Shown: positions 36,656 through 47,089 of the stretch, piece after piece
Numbering within the stretch: the first letter of the stretch is position 1
How the letters are laid out: each line of letters starts with the position of its first letter
Source: Agrobacterium tumefaciens
GTDB lineage: Bacteria > Pseudomonadota > Alphaproteobacteria > Rhizobiales > Rhizobiaceae
DNA: 63,687 bases
Assembly: GCF_000834635.1 (NCBI RefSeq)
Contig: NZ_JXQV01000026.1
Location: 1-63,687 of the forward strand
Direction: 5' to 3'
Notes under the pieces: model-generated
Database searches by the model: none
Told to the model about the DNA's origin: nothing
The model's input: only the letters and a program-made list of their open reading frames with translations
Made by a program: the position numbers and the translations under genes

Positions 36656-37672
36656 ATGAATACGACGACACAGATCAGTACCCAAGACGCGCCAGCACGG
36701 CGTCGCTTACCGTCCGAGTTGACAATCCTTCTTGTCCTTGTCGGCATCTCGTTGACGTTCGAACTTCTTGGCTGGATCCTGCAGGGACAGAGCTTTCTAG
36801 GGAACACGCAGCGCCTGTCGATTATGATTTTGCAGGTCTCGGTTATCGGGATCATTGCAATCGGGGTAACGCAAGTCATCATTTCAGACGGCATTGATCT
36901 AAGCTCCGGTTCCATCGTCGGCGCAACCGCGATGATCTCCATGAGTTTGGCGCAGGTCGGTACTTATGAAAGAGCGCTTTATCCAGGCCTGACCGACCTA
37001 CCGGTCGTCGTGCCGGTTGCTGCCGGTTTGCTCGTCGGCCTCATTTGCGGTGCGATCAATGGCCTGCTGATCGCCTATACCAAAATTCCTGCGTTTATTG
37101 CGACACTGGGCATGATGGTGACGGCGCGGGGCTTTGCCAAGTGGTACACCAAGGGCCAGCCCATCAGCTTTCCGACCGATAGCTTTGCGGCGATCGGCAA
37201 GGGTCTCGCGCCCGTGCTGATATTTCTGGCAGTGGCAGCGGTCATGCATGTTGTCTTGCGCTACACGCGGTATGGCAAATTTACCTATGCGATCGGAGCC
37301 AATTCGCACGCCGCGCGCGTATCCGGTATTAACGTCGAGCGTCATACGGTGAAAGTCTATGCTGTCGCTGGTCTGTTATCCGGTCTGGCCGGGATCGTCG
37401 TGGCTTCACGCGGTCTAACTGCCCAGGCAGGCATGGGCATCAGCTACGAACTCGATGCAATCGCAATGGCCGTCATCGGGGGTGTGTCGCTGTCGGGCGG
37501 ACGGGGATCGGTCGTGGGAACATTGATCGGGATGGTCATCTTCGGTGTCATCATCTCCGGTTTTACATTCCTGCGCCTCGATGCCTACTACCAGGAAATG
37601 CTCAAGGGCGTGATCATTGTCGCAGCCGTCGTGGCTGACATGTACAGGCAACGCAAGCGGGTGAAATCCTGA
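36656..37672 (+). CDS. Sugar ABC importer permease (RbsC-type)
   Basis: A 338-residue inner-membrane protein with eight to ten hydrophobic helices. It has the family motifs SDGIDLSSGSIVGATAM in the early part, GLICGAINGLLIAYTKIPAF and the EAA-like loop region YAIGANSHAARVSGINVERH, then AVIGGVSLSGGRGSVVGTLI near the end. Probably works as a homodimer with the preceding ATPase. GGAGG is visible before the ATG. Confidence 0.92.
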   Translation: MNTTTQISTQDAPARRRLPSELTILLVLVGISLTFELLGWILQGQSFLGNTQRLSIMILQVSVIGIIAIGVTQVIISDGIDLSSGSIVGATAMISMSLAQVGTYERALYPGLTDLPVVVPVAAGLLVGLICGAINGLLIAYTKIPAFIATLGMMVTARGFAKWYTKGQPISFPTDSFAAIGKGLAPVLIFLAVAAVMHVVLRYTRYGKFTYAIGANSHAARVSGINVERHTVKVYAVAGLLSGLAGIVVASRGLTAQAGMGISYELDAIAMAVIGGVSLSGGRGSVVGTLIGMVIFGVIISGFTFLRLDAYYQEMLKGVIIVAAVVADMYRQRKRVKS

Positions 37673-37746
37673 ATCTGTAACTTGCACCAATCCACGTTGC
37701 TGTGATGCCGCGTGGGAATCGAAGACCAGATATGTGAGTAAATTCA

Positions 37747-38667
37747 ATGAAAAAGCTTTTCATGACGGCAGCGCTTTGCCTGTTCGGTCTGCCTGCCATG
37801 GCCGAGACCCGTGTCGCGGTTAGCATGACATCGTTCGACAACCCGTTCCTCACGATCCTGTTGAACGGCATCCGCTCTGGAGCGGAGCACGCCGGGAGCA
37901 TCGATCTGGTAGCGGAAGATGCACAGTTGGACCCTGCAAAGCAGCTAAGCCAAGTGCAGAATTTCATAGCAAACGGGGTCGACGCGATCATCGTCAATGC
38001 CGTTGACGGTGACTCGACAGCGGCGATTACGCGGGCGGCGGCTGACGCCAAGATTCCGCTCGTCTATGTGAACCACCCGCCGGCCGAACTTGATTCCGGT
38101 CTGCCCGCGGGCGCTGCCTTTGTCGGATCCAATGAGACGGATTCCGGCACCATGCAGGCACAGGCCGCCTGTAAGTTGATGGGCGGCAAGGGCCGGGCCG
38201 TTATCCTGATGGGACCACTCGAAAATCATGCGGCTCTGGTTCGTACCAAGGATGTAGAGGACGTTTTTGCCGCTCCCCACTGCAAGATCGAAGTCGCCGA
38301 AAAGCAGACCGCCAACTGGAACAGAACGCAGGCGCAGGATCTGGTTTCTTCCTGGCTCACGGCTGGCGTGAAATTCGACGCGGTGATTGCAAACAATGAC
38401 GAGATGGCCATTGGCGCGGTTCAGGCCTTGAAGACTGCAGGTGTAGATATGAAGGACGTCGTCATAGCCGGTATCGATGCGACGCCAGATGGGCTGGCGG
38501 CGATGAAGGCAGGCGATATCGACATTACCGTCTACCAGAATGCCACAAAACAGGGCGAGGTGGCAGTTCAGGCTGCCGCCAAAATGGCGTCCGGAGAAAA
38601 TGTCGAGAAGACGCTCTGGGTGCCATTCGAACTCGTCACGCCCGACAACATGTCGACCTACAAGTAA
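37747..38667 (+). CDS. Second periplasmic sugar-binding protein in the same operon
   Basis: A 306-residue exported protein (MKKLFMTAALCLFGLPAMAE) similar along its length to the binding protein at 34080: SMTSFDNPFLTILLNGIRSG, SQVQNFIANGVDAIIVNAVD, AVIANNDEMAIGAVQALKTA, VIAGIDATPDGLAAM. Two binding proteins for one ATPase-permease pair suggest that the importer takes up two related compounds, for example two inositol isomers or derivatives. It sits between the permease and the catabolic genes, 75 bp from the former and 43 bp from the latter. Confidence 0.88.
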   Translation: MKKLFMTAALCLFGLPAMAETRVAVSMTSFDNPFLTILLNGIRSGAEHAGSIDLVAEDAQLDPAKQLSQVQNFIANGVDAIIVNAVDGDSTAAITRAAADAKIPLVYVNHPPAELDSGLPAGAAFVGSNETDSGTMQAQAACKLMGGKGRAVILMGPLENHAALVRTKDVEDVFAAPHCKIEVAEKQTANWNRTQAQDLVSSWLTAGVKFDAVIANNDEMAIGAVQALKTAGVDMKDVVIAGIDATPDGLAAMKAGDIDITVYQNATKQGEVAVQAAAKMASGENVEKTLWVPFELVTPDNMSTYK

Positions 38668-38710
38668 TGCGGCAGGGTTCAGACCTATCGTCTATCTACG
38701 GGAGTTTGCA

Positions 38711-39613
38711 ATGAAACATACACTTGACCCACACATGTTCCGGCACCTGTCGCTTGAAGACACCTGCCGGAAGGTCGCAGATCTTGGATATGATTACGTC
38801 GAGCTGTCACCGCGTCCCGATTTTCTGTCCTGGTGGACGAGACCAAAGGTCTATCCGTCGCGCATTGCCTCCTTCAAAAAGGCTTTGAAAGACCATGGCG
38901 TCGGTCTCGCAACGCTCCAGCCGATGTACCGTTGGGCCAGCCCCTATCAGGATGAATGGGACAACGCGATCGACAACTGGAAGCGTGTCATCGAAATCGC
39001 GGTTGAGATGGATTGCCCGATGCTCGTTTCGGAGTTCGGACGCGGCGGTTCGCCTGAGCGCAGCCTGAACGATCGTTCCGGTTTGCACCGGCCGGAAACC
39101 TGCGAAGCACAGTTCTTCCGCGCCATGGACGTCCTCGTGCCGCTTCTCGAAAAGGAGGGGCTGATCCTTTCGCTCGAGGCACATCCTGAGGACTGGATAG
39201 AACAGATCGCGCCTGCCATCGATATCATCAAGACGATCGATTCGCCGTCCGTGAAAGCGTCGTTCATCGCGCCACATACGTTCTTCTACGGGCCAGACAT
39301 GGTCGCCAATCTGCGCGCCACCGAAGGTCATCTGGTGCATGTGAGGTTGGCTGACACTTACGACCACAACAAGTCGTCTGAGCTCCGCTACATCGTCAAT
39401 CCGCCAGGCTCGAAGGTACGTGTCCATCAGCACACCGATTTTGGCCAGGGTGAGATCGACTTCGACACGTTGTTCGCGTTTCTCGCGGACATGAAATTCG
39501 ACGGCGTTCTCTCAAACTGCGTTTTCGCATGGGAAGACCGCGTCGATGAAAGCGCGCGCTTTATGCTTGGTGAAACTCGGCGCTACGTCGCCAAATATTG
39601 GAATGAGGCTTGA
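38711..39613 (+). CDS. TIM-barrel sugar isomerase/epimerase-family protein
   Basis: About 300 residues from the ATG at 38711 (GGGAG upstream), excluding an upstream extension in the previous gene. The AP-endonuclease-2-type TIM barrel is recognisable: [20 protein letters not shown], then [15 protein letters not shown] (Glu metal ligand), [20 protein letters not shown] and [15 protein letters not shown]. Members include IolE, IolI, xylose isomerase-like and epimerase enzymes. The gene is 1 bp before the inositol-dehydrogenase-like gene, so it probably handles an oxidised cyclitol or sugar. Confidence 0.8.
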   Translation: MKHTLDPHMFRHLSLEDTCRKVADLGYDYVELSPRPDFLSWWTRPKVYPSRIASFKKALKDHGVGLATLQPMYRWASPYQDEWDNAIDNWKRVIEIAVEMDCPMLVSEFGRGGSPERSLNDRSGLHRPETCEAQFFRAMDVLVPLLEKEGLILSLEAHPEDWIEQIAPAIDIIKTIDSPSVKASFIAPHTFFYGPDMVANLRATEGHLVHVRLADTYDHNKSSELRYIVNPPGSKVRVHQHTDFGQGEIDFDTLFAFLADMKFDGVLSNCVFAWEDRVDESARFMLGETRRYVAKYWNEA

Positions 39614-39614
39614 A

Positions 39615-40625
39615 ATGACTGTCAGAATCGGTGTCATCGGCACGGGCGCCATCGGGCGCGACCACGCTCGCCGCATCAATAACGTCCTTAGCGGCGCAAA
39701 CATCGTTGCTCTCAGCGACGTCAACAAAGCCTCGGCCGAGGCGGTCAAGAACGACGTAGCCCCAGACGCAACGGTCTTCGAAACAGGGGAGGCTCTCATC
39801 GCTTCGCCTGATGTCGACGCGGTTCTCGTCACCTCGTGGGGCGCGACGCACGAACAGTATGTTCTTGCCGCGATTGAAGCTGGCAAGCCATGCTTTTGCG
39901 AAAAGCCCTTAGCGACGACCGCCGAGGGTGCAAAACGTATCGTCGATGCGGAAGTTGCTCATGGAAAACGGCTTGTGCAGGTTGGCTTCATGCGCCGCTA
40001 TGATGCGGGATATGTTGCCCTCAAGCATGCAGTCGAGACCCAGATCGGTGCACCGATCATGGTTCACGCTGCGCACCGTAATCCCGCCGTGCCGGAGCAA
40101 TACGTCACGCCGATGGCCATCCATGACACGATGATCCACGAAATCGACGTGCTGCGCTGGTTGCTTGATGATGACTACGTCTCGGCAAGAGTGCTTTTTC
40201 CGCGGTCTTCCGCGCGTAGCCACGCCAAACTGCGCGACCCGCAAATTGTGATCCTGGAAACCGCTAAGGGAACGATCATCGACGTCGAGATTTTCGTGAA
40301 CTGCCATTATGGCTATGACATCCAGTGCCAAGTCGTCGGCGAAGACGGTATTGCGAACCTTCCCGATCCGATGGCGATCCCGCTGCGTCTCGGTGCCAAG
40401 AAGCAGAGCGAAATTCTAACCGACTGGAAAGATCGCTTCATCGCCAGCTATGACGTGGAACTGCAAGATTTCATCAAGGCTGCTGCCAAGGGTACGGCGT
40501 CCGGACCAAACTCCTGGGACGGTTATGTCGCGGCCATCACATCCGATGCCTGCGTAACGGCACAGGAGTCCGAAGGCGCGGCGATTGCCATCAACCTTCC
40601 CGCTCGTCCAGCTCTTTATAACTGA
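39615..40625 (+). CDS. Gfo/Idh/MocA oxidoreductase, inositol 2-dehydrogenase-like
   Basis: About 336 residues from the ATG at 39615. N-terminal NAD site [18 protein letters not shown], then the [10 protein letters not shown] box with the conserved Lys, and in the C-terminal domain [20 protein letters not shown] with the catalytic Asp/His pair. Length and motifs fit myo-inositol 2-dehydrogenase (IolG/IdhA), which oxidises myo-inositol to scyllo-inosose with NAD+. In this operon the product would be the substrate of iolE. Three more paralogues lie on the other strand at 48-52.6 kb, so specificity for another isomer or derivative is possible. Confidence 0.85.
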   Translation: MTVRIGVIGTGAIGRDHARRINNVLSGANIVALSDVNKASAEAVKNDVAPDATVFETGEALIASPDVDAVLVTSWGATHEQYVLAAIEAGKPCFCEKPLATTAEGAKRIVDAEVAHGKRLVQVGFMRRYDAGYVALKHAVETQIGAPIMVHAAHRNPAVPEQYVTPMAIHDTMIHEIDVLRWLLDDDYVSARVLFPRSSARSHAKLRDPQIVILETAKGTIIDVEIFVNCHYGYDIQCQVVGEDGIANLPDPMAIPLRLGAKKQSEILTDWKDRFIASYDVELQDFIKAAAKGTASGPNSWDGYVAAITSDACVTAQESEGAAIAINLPARPALYN

Positions 40626-40633
40626 GGTCCGCC

Positions 40634-41419
40634 ATGCGTTTCGCCATCAACCACATCACAGCGCCAAAGCTCTCGCTTGTGGACTTCTTCGCGGCAGCCC
40701 GTAATCTCGGGCTGACCGAGGTCGAGATCCGCAACGATCTTCCCGATATCGTCAACACAATACCGGCTGCCGAAGTCAAGGCTGCGGCGCAGAAGGCAGG
40801 GGTGGACATCATTTCCATCAATGCTCTCTATCCCTTCAACGTCTGGTCCGGCGAACTGCCGAACAAGGCGACCGCCCTTGCGGACTACGCGGCTGCGAGC
40901 GGTGCAAAAGCGTTGGTCATGTGCCCCTTGAACGATGGCACCAAGATCTCGTTCGATGATCTCGTTGCCGCGCTAAAGGCCATGAAGCCCATCCTGCAGG
41001 AGCGCGGCCTGATCGGTCTCGTTGAGCCTCTCGGCTTCCCGATCTCCTCGCTTCGGACCAAGAAGGAGGCACTGCGTGCCATCGATGCTGCGGACGGCGG
41101 CGATGTCTACAAGCTGATGCACGATACGTTTCACCATCATCTGGCTGGCGAAACCGAGTTTTTCCCCGACCGTACTGGTCTGGTTCATATTTCGGGTGTC
41201 GTGGACTCGGATGTCTACGTCAACGATATGCTCGATGCGCATCGCGTCCTTGTAGATTCGAAAGACCGATTGGAAAATATTGCTCAGATAAGGGCGATGA
41301 ACGCTGGTGGTTACCAAGGCCCCTATAGCTTCGAGCCGTTTGCCGATGAGGTCCACGACCTTTCCGATCCCGAAGCGTCCGTTCGCGAGAGCATGGATTA
41401 CGTGTCGTCCAGGCTTTGA
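40634..41419 (+). CDS. TIM-barrel isomerase, inosose-isomerase-like
   Basis: A 261-residue barrel with FFAAARNLGLTEVEIRNDLP at the start, GLIGLVEPLGFPISSLRTKK carrying a Glu ligand, MHDTFHHHLAGETEF with Asp/His ligands, and YSFEPFADEVHDL near the end. The size and the late EPF motif resemble IolI/2-keto-myo-inositol isomerases. It lies 8 bp after the dehydrogenase and before iolC, so it may convert one inosose into another before dehydration. Confidence 0.78.
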   Translation: MRFAINHITAPKLSLVDFFAAARNLGLTEVEIRNDLPDIVNTIPAAEVKAAAQKAGVDIISINALYPFNVWSGELPNKATALADYAAASGAKALVMCPLNDGTKISFDDLVAALKAMKPILQERGLIGLVEPLGFPISSLRTKKEALRAIDAADGGDVYKLMHDTFHHHLAGETEFFPDRTGLVHISGVVDSDVYVNDMLDAHRVLVDSKDRLENIAQIRAMNAGGYQGPYSFEPFADEVHDLSDPEASVRESMDYVSSRL

Positions 41420-41496
41420 TCCAACACCAAACCGTGCCTGCGCAAGACGTGCAGGCACTGAAACACTCACGAACTGCCGCGATGCCGGAGAATGCT

Positions 41497-43434
41497 ATGA
41501 ACAAGTCACTGGATGTCATTACGATCGGACGATCCTCCGTTGACCTTTACGGGGCTCAAATCGGCGGCCGTTTGGAGGACATGGGATCTTTCAACAAATA
41601 TATCGGCGGATCTCCGACGAATATGGCTGCAGGCACCGCCCGCCTTGGTCTGCGTTCTGCTTTAATTACACGCGTCGGCGACGAGCATATGGGGCGCTTT
41701 ATCCGCGAGGAACTCGCGCGCGAAGGCGTCGATGTGACGGGTGTGAAGACTGACCCTGAGCGACTGACGGCGCTGGTTCTTCTCGGTATTCGTGACGAAG
41801 AGAAATTCCCTCTTATTTTCTACCGCGAAAATTGTGCCGATATGGCGCTTTGCGAAGACGATATTGACGAGACGCTGATAGCCCGTTCGCTATCGGTTGT
41901 CGCGACTGGCACACATCTCAGCCACCCGCGCACCGAAAAGGCTGTGCGGAAGGCTCTGGAGCTGGCGCGCAAGCACGGCGCACGGACCGCGCTCGATATC
42001 GACTACCGACCGAACCTCTGGGGTCTGGCGGGCCACGGCGATGGCGAAAGCCGTTTTGTTGAAAGCGGCTCGGTCACGGCCAAGCTACAGGCGACGCTTC
42101 ACCTGTTTGACCTCATTGTTGGCACCGAAGAAGAGTTTCACATCGCAGGCGGCTCGACAGACACGATCGAGGCTCTGCGCGCAGTACGCAATGTTTCGAA
42201 AGCAACGCTCGTTTGCAAACGCGGTCCTGACGGAGCCGTCGCGTTTAGTGGCGCTATTCCCGATACGCTGGACGAAGGCGAAAGCGGTCCGGGTTATCCC
42301 ATCGAAGTTTTTAACGTGCTGGGCGCGGGCGACGGTTTCATGTCTGGCCTTATCAAGGGCTGGCTGGAAAACGCACCATGGCCACGGGCGCTGCAATACG
42401 CCAATGCTTGCGGCGCATTTGCGGTCAGCCGCCATGGCTGCACGCCAGCCTATCCCTCGCTGGAGGAACTCGATTTCTTCCTGAAGCGCGGCGTCAAAAA
42501 CAAGGCGCTGCGTCACGATGCAGAACTAGAGCAGATCCACTGGGCAACGAACCGTCATAATGACTGGTCGACGATGCGGGTCTTCGCATTCGATCACCGT
42601 GTCCAACTGGAAGTCATGGAGGGTGCCACGCCGCAGAAAATCGGCCGTTTCAAAGAATTGTGCCTTCAGGCTGCGCTCAAGGTTCAGAACGGACAGCCCG
42701 GCTACGGCATTTTGTGCGACAACCGGCTGGGACGCCGTGCTTTGCATGCAGCATCTGGCACCGGCCTGTGGATCGGTCGGCCCGTCGAATGGCCAGGCTC
42801 CCGTCCGCTGACGCTTGAGCCCGAAATTGGTCCTGACTTCGGGGGATTGGATGAATGGCCGCTGGAAAATGTCGTCAAGGTTCTGTGCTTCTGCCATCCT
42901 GACGATTCGCCTGAAATGTTTGACGCCCATGAGGAAACAATCAAGAGGCTGTTTGCTGCTGCAAGGCGCAACCGTCTGGAGTTCCTGCTGGAAATCATCC
43001 CGTCGAAGGTTGGCGCTGTTGATGACGACACCAACGCCACGCTGATCCGTTGGTTCTATGACATCGGCATCTACCCGGATTGGTGGAAGCTGGAACCGAT
43101 GGCAAGCAAAGCGGCATGGGAGAATGCATGCAACGCAATCACTGACAATGATCCCAACACACGAGGTATCGTCGTTCTGGGGCTAGAGGCACCAGAAGCC
43201 GATCTCGCTGCCAGTTTCAGGGTCGCTGCTGGTTTTCCCCTTGTGAAGGGTTTTGCCGTGGGGCGCACTATCTTCGCTCAGGCCGCCCGCGACTGGCTGG
43301 CCGGAACGATGTCCGACGAAGAGGCAATCAAAGACATGCAGGGCCGTTACCAGCGGCTGTGCACCGTATGGCAAGAAGCGCGCATAGCGAGCCAAGACAA
43401 TGACGCGGCGTTGCTGTCGCAGGGAAGGGTATGA
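41497..43434 (+). CDS. iolC: 5-dehydro-2-deoxygluconokinase fused to a DUF2090 (aldolase-like) domain
   Basis: About 645 residues from the ATG at 41497 (GGAGAA upstream). Residues 1-330 are a PfkB sugar kinase: ITIGRSSVDLYGAQIGGRLE, IGGSPTNMAAGTARLG and the catalytic VFNVLGAGDGFMSGLIKGW. Residues about 345-640 are DUF2090: MRVFAFDHRVQLEVM, LEFLLEIIPSKVG, WWKLEPM and GFAVGRTIFAQAARDWLAG, resembling a class I aldolase barrel. The kinase phosphorylates 2-deoxy-5-keto-gluconate; the fused part may cleave the product (the IolJ reaction). Rhizobial IolC proteins commonly have this fusion. The operon has no separate iolJ. Confidence 0.9.
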   Translation: MNKSLDVITIGRSSVDLYGAQIGGRLEDMGSFNKYIGGSPTNMAAGTARLGLRSALITRVGDEHMGRFIREELAREGVDVTGVKTDPERLTALVLLGIRDEEKFPLIFYRENCADMALCEDDIDETLIARSLSVVATGTHLSHPRTEKAVRKALELARKHGARTALDIDYRPNLWGLAGHGDGESRFVESGSVTAKLQATLHLFDLIVGTEEEFHIAGGSTDTIEALRAVRNVSKATLVCKRGPDGAVAFSGAIPDTLDEGESGPGYPIEVFNVLGAGDGFMSGLIKGWLENAPWPRALQYANACGAFAVSRHGCTPAYPSLEELDFFLKRGVKNKALRHDAELEQIHWATNRHNDWSTMRVFAFDHRVQLEVMEGATPQKIGRFKELCLQAALKVQNGQPGYGILCDNRLGRRALHAASGTGLWIGRPVEWPGSRPLTLEPEIGPDFGGLDEWPLENVVKVLCFCHPDDSPEMFDAHEETIKRLFAAARRNRLEFLLEIIPSKVGAVDDDTNATLIRWFYDIGIYPDWWKLEPMASKAAWENACNAITDNDPNTRGIVVLGLEAPEADLAASFRVAAGFPLVKGFAVGRTIFAQAARDWLAGTMSDEEAIKDMQGRYQRLCTVWQEARIASQDNDAALLSQGRV

Positions 43435-43435
43435 T

Positions 43436-45271
43436 ATGACGGAGACCACTCGCCTCACCGCCGCGCAAGCCATGTTCCGCTGGCTTTCCGTGCAGATGAC
43501 CGAAGATGGAGAGCGTTTCATCGAGGGTGTATGGGCCATTTTCGGCCATGGCAACGTTGCCGGCATCGGAGAAGCGCTGCATGGCATTGGTGATGCCCTG
43601 CCGACCTGGCGCGGACAAAACGAACAGACGATGGCGCACGCGGCAATCGCCTATGCCAAGACAAAACGCCGCCAGAAAACGATGGCGGTAACGTCGTCCA
43701 TCGGACCCGGCTCGACCAACCTATTGACCGCCGCAGCCTTGGCCCATGTCAATCGCTTGCCGGTTCTCTTCATTCCCGGAGACGTCTTCGCCAATCGCAG
43801 GCCGGATCCGGTTCTTCAGCAGATCGAGGATTTCGACGATGGCACCATAAGCGTGACAGACTGCTTCAAACCAGTCAGCCGCTATTTTGATCGGATTACG
43901 CGCGCCGAACATCTTCTGACTGCGCTGCCTCGGGCCATGCAGGTGATGACGGACCCGGCTAATTGCGGCCCGGTGACGCTCGCTTTTTGCCAAGACGTAC
44001 AGGCTGAAGCCTATGATTATCCGCAATCTTTCTTCGAACCGAAAGTATGGCGCATTCGCCGACCGGAGCCTGACCCGCGTGAAGTGGATGATGTCGTCGC
44101 GGCACTCAAGGCGTCCACCAATCCTGTGATTATTGCAGGCGGCGGCGTTCTTTATTCCAGCGCTGAGGACGATCTACTCGCATTTGCGAAAAAGCATAAT
44201 ATTCCCGTCGTGGAAACGCAGGCAGGCAAAGGTGCTATAGACTGGCAGGAAACGCTGAACTTCGGCTCGCCTGGCGTCACCGGTACGGATTGCGGCAACC
44301 AGATTGCGGCAAAGGCCGATCTCGTGCTCGGCGTCGGCACGCGTTTTCAGGACTTCACCACCGGCAGTTGGGCGATCTTCGGCAATCCGGCGCGCAAGCT
44401 CGTCTCGGTCAATCTCACCGGCTATGACGCCGCCAAACATGGCGCTCTTCCTTTGGTTAGCGACGCCAAGGTAGCGTTGTCGCGAATTTCCGGAGGACTT
44501 GGTTCTCACCGCTTTGGGGACCCGGACTTCCCGGCGCGGGAAGCCTGGTTCAAGGCCACCGATGCTGTCACTGCCGCACCAGGTCCGCTGGCATCCAACG
44601 TCCTTCCATCCGACGCTCAAGTAATCGGGGCCGTCCAGAGGGTTGCTGGGCCTAACACTGTTGCCATGTGTGCGGCAGGAACCATGCCGGGTGCTTTGCA
44701 GATACTCTGGCGGGCTGCCGCTGGCGGATATCATATGGAATATGGCTATTCCTGCATGGGCTACGAAGTCGCAGGTGCCTTTGGCATCAAGCTCGCGGCA
44801 CCAGAGAAGGAGGTCGTGTGCTTCGTTGGCGACGGATCCTACATGCTGGCGAACTCGGAAATCGCGACAGCCGTGATGATGCGCGTTCCCTTCACCATCG
44901 TGCTCACGGACAACCGTGGTTATGGCTGCATCAACCGCCTTCAGCAGGAATGCGGCGGTGCCGAGTTCAACAACATGTACATAGACAGCAACATTGAAAC
45001 CCAGCCGGACATCGATTTCGTGGCACATGCGGCTTCGATGGGTGCCTATGCGGTCAAAGCGAGCGATATCGGCCAGCTTGAAGCAGAGATTGTGCTGGCA
45101 CGGGACCGCTCCATCCCATCGGTGATCGTCATTGATACGGAAGCGGAAACAGGAGCCGGGATCGGTGGCGCCTGGTGGGACGTTGCCGTGCCGGAAGTGG
45201 GTGATACCGAAAAACTTAAACTGGCGCGCAAGCACTACGAGGCGAATGCCGCTCGACAGCGCATCAACTGA
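43436..45271 (+). CDS. iolD: 3D-(3,5/4)-trihydroxycyclohexane-1,2-dione hydrolase
   Basis: About 611 residues from the ATG at 43436, one base after the iolC stop. A thiamine-diphosphate enzyme with three domains: the N-terminal Pyr domain ([35 protein letters not shown]), a middle domain ([13 protein letters not shown]) and the C-terminal ThDP domain ([20 protein letters not shown], with the GDGS...N Mg site). It opens the ring of the dione formed by IolE. The gene order iolC-iolD-iolE-iolB is that of the rhizobial iol operon. Confidence 0.93.
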   Translation: MTETTRLTAAQAMFRWLSVQMTEDGERFIEGVWAIFGHGNVAGIGEALHGIGDALPTWRGQNEQTMAHAAIAYAKTKRRQKTMAVTSSIGPGSTNLLTAAALAHVNRLPVLFIPGDVFANRRPDPVLQQIEDFDDGTISVTDCFKPVSRYFDRITRAEHLLTALPRAMQVMTDPANCGPVTLAFCQDVQAEAYDYPQSFFEPKVWRIRRPEPDPREVDDVVAALKASTNPVIIAGGGVLYSSAEDDLLAFAKKHNIPVVETQAGKGAIDWQETLNFGSPGVTGTDCGNQIAAKADLVLGVGTRFQDFTTGSWAIFGNPARKLVSVNLTGYDAAKHGALPLVSDAKVALSRISGGLGSHRFGDPDFPAREAWFKATDAVTAAPGPLASNVLPSDAQVIGAVQRVAGPNTVAMCAAGTMPGALQILWRAAAGGYHMEYGYSCMGYEVAGAFGIKLAAPEKEVVCFVGDGSYMLANSEIATAVMMRVPFTIVLTDNRGYGCINRLQQECGGAEFNNMYIDSNIETQPDIDFVAHAASMGAYAVKASDIGQLEAEIVLARDRSIPSVIVIDTEAETGAGIGGAWWDVAVPEVGDTEKLKLARKHYEANAARQRIN

Positions 45272-45300
45272 TACCCTTCGACTGCCCGAAAGGATTGACC

Positions 45301-46218
45301 ATGATACTCTACGGAACAAACCCCATTGCCTGGTCCAATGATGACGATCAGACGATCGGCGCGCATCTATCACTCGAGGATTGCCTGTCGGATTGCCGCA
45401 AGATCGGCTTCGACGGCATCGAGAAGGGCCACAAGATGCCAAGCGAAGGCACGGCGCTGAAGGCCAAGCTTGGCGAATTCGGCCTGCGTTTTGTCGGCGG
45501 TTGGCATTCCACCAACCTTCTCGTGAATGATATCGAGACCGAGAAGGCCGCGTTGCAGACGTTCATCGACATGACGAAGGCTGCCGGCGGCGATCATATC
45601 AATGCCTGCGAATGCTCCAACACCGTTCACGGAAGCGAGGGCACGCCCGTCAACGACCGGCCGATCATGACCGAGGAACAGTGGACGCGCTTTTCGGAAG
45701 GCTACGAGGTGCTCTCGAAGTTCGCTTTCGATCAGGGCGTCAAGATGGGCTACCACCATCACATGGGAACGATTATCGAAAGTGATGAAGACATCGACCG
45801 TTTCATGCGTATGGCCGGGCCTTACACCCGCCTTCTGCTGGATACGGGCCACTGCACGTTCGGCGGCGCAAACCCTGAAAGCGTCGCTGCGAAATACATG
45901 GACCGCGTGACGCATATCCATGCCAAGAATATTCGGCCAGACATTATGAAGCGTGTGCGCGCGGAGAACCTGTCGTTCCTCGACGGCGTGCGTCGGGGCG
46001 TATTCACCGTCCCGGGCGACCCGGAAGGCTGCGTGGATTTTGCGCCGGTACTTAAGATTGCGGCCGAGCATCGCTATTCCGGTTGGCTGGTGATCGAGGC
46101 CGAGCAGGACAGTGCAGTGCGCGAACCTTTCTATTATCAAAATATGGGTCTGAAAGCGCTGAAGTCTGGCGCGCGCGATGTCGGGCTTGACACATCAACC
46201 GCAAAAACAACCGCATAG
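45301..46218 (+). CDS. iolE: Inosose dehydratase
   Basis: About 305 residues from the ATG at 45301 (AGGA upstream). It shows the IolE patterns: [84 protein letters not shown] and [10 protein letters not shown]; Glu, Asp and His residues in these form the metal site. It dehydrates scyllo-inosose to the 1,2-dione that IolD hydrolyses. Located 30 bp after iolD. Confidence 0.93.
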   Translation: MILYGTNPIAWSNDDDQTIGAHLSLEDCLSDCRKIGFDGIEKGHKMPSEGTALKAKLGEFGLRFVGGWHSTNLLVNDIETEKAALQTFIDMTKAAGGDHINACECSNTVHGSEGTPVNDRPIMTEEQWTRFSEGYEVLSKFAFDQGVKMGYHHHMGTIIESDEDIDRFMRMAGPYTRLLLDTGHCTFGGANPESVAAKYMDRVTHIHAKNIRPDIMKRVRAENLSFLDGVRRGVFTVPGDPEGCVDFAPVLKIAAEHRYSGWLVIEAEQDSAVREPFYYQNMGLKALKSGARDVGLDTSTAKTTA

Positions 46219-46227
46219 GAAGTCGTC

Positions 46228-47037
46228 ATGAGCATTCTCAAGCGCAGTCCCTTCGGCACGCACGGCAAGGTTCACGAAATCACGCCGCAATCCGCCGGCT
46301 GGCGTTATGTCGGCTTCAGCCTCTACCGCTTGCGTGAAGGCGAGGCCATTGGCGAGGCGACGGGGAACTCGGAAGTCATCATCGTCATGGTCGAGGGTAA
46401 AGCCCGCTTCAATGCCGCTGGCAAGGACTGGGGCGAACTGGGCGACCGGATGAACGTCTTCGAGAAAACCCCTCCGCATTGCCTCTATGTGCCCAACGGT
46501 GAGAAGTGGGAAGCTTCTGCGACGACCGATTGCACCATCGGTGTGTGCCTCGCTCCAGGTATCAGTGGGCATGAGGCAAGACGTATCGGCCCGGACGGTA
46601 TTACGCTGACTCCACGAGGTGTCGGTGCCAATCAGCGGTTCATCAATAATATCGCTATGGAGAACGAGGATTATTGCGACAGCCTGCTGGTTACGGAGGT
46701 GTTCACACCCGCAGGCAACTGGTCTTCATATCCAAGCCACCGTCATGACGAGGACGATTTCCCCCGGATCACCTATCTGGAGGAAACCTATTATCATCGC
46801 ATCAATCCCGAGCAGGGTTTTGGCTTGCAACGGGTCTATACGGACGACGGCTCACTCGATGAGACGATTGCCGTGAAGAACCACGATGTGGTGTTGGTTC
46901 CGCGTGGTCATCATCCGTGTGGTGCACCGCATGGGTTCGAGCTTTATTACCTCAACGTCATGGCAGGTCCCTTGCGCAAATGGCGTTTCGTGGCCGATCC
47001 AGCCGTCCAGTGGATCATGGACCGCGATGCTCGCTAG
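46228..47037 (+). CDS. iolB: 5-deoxy-glucuronate isomerase
   Basis: A 269-residue double-cupin protein. Features: IIVMVEGKARFNAAGKDWG in the first half, PPHCLYVPNGEKWE, then the metal site YPSHRHDEDDFPRITYLEET and VVLVPRGHHPCGAPHGFELY in the second. It turns 5-deoxy-D-glucuronate into 2-deoxy-5-keto-D-gluconate, the substrate of IolC. It follows iolE by 9 bp. Confidence 0.93.
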   Translation: MSILKRSPFGTHGKVHEITPQSAGWRYVGFSLYRLREGEAIGEATGNSEVIIVMVEGKARFNAAGKDWGELGDRMNVFEKTPPHCLYVPNGEKWEASATTDCTIGVCLAPGISGHEARRIGPDGITLTPRGVGANQRFINNIAMENEDYCDSLLVTEVFTPAGNWSSYPSHRHDEDDFPRITYLEETYYHRINPEQGFGLQRVYTDDGSLDETIAVKNHDVVLVPRGHHPCGAPHGFELYYLNVMAGPLRKWRFVADPAVQWIMDRDAR

Positions 47038-47089
47038 ATGAAGAGCCAGGATGCCAATATGGCCATCCTGCTACAAAAGGAGGCTGTCT

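Noticed and set aside
44174..45442. Long minus-strand ORF of 422 codons
   Set aside because: It is antisense to iolD, whose motifs and operon position are clear; the His/Arg/Cys-rich product is typical of a GC-rich shadow frame.
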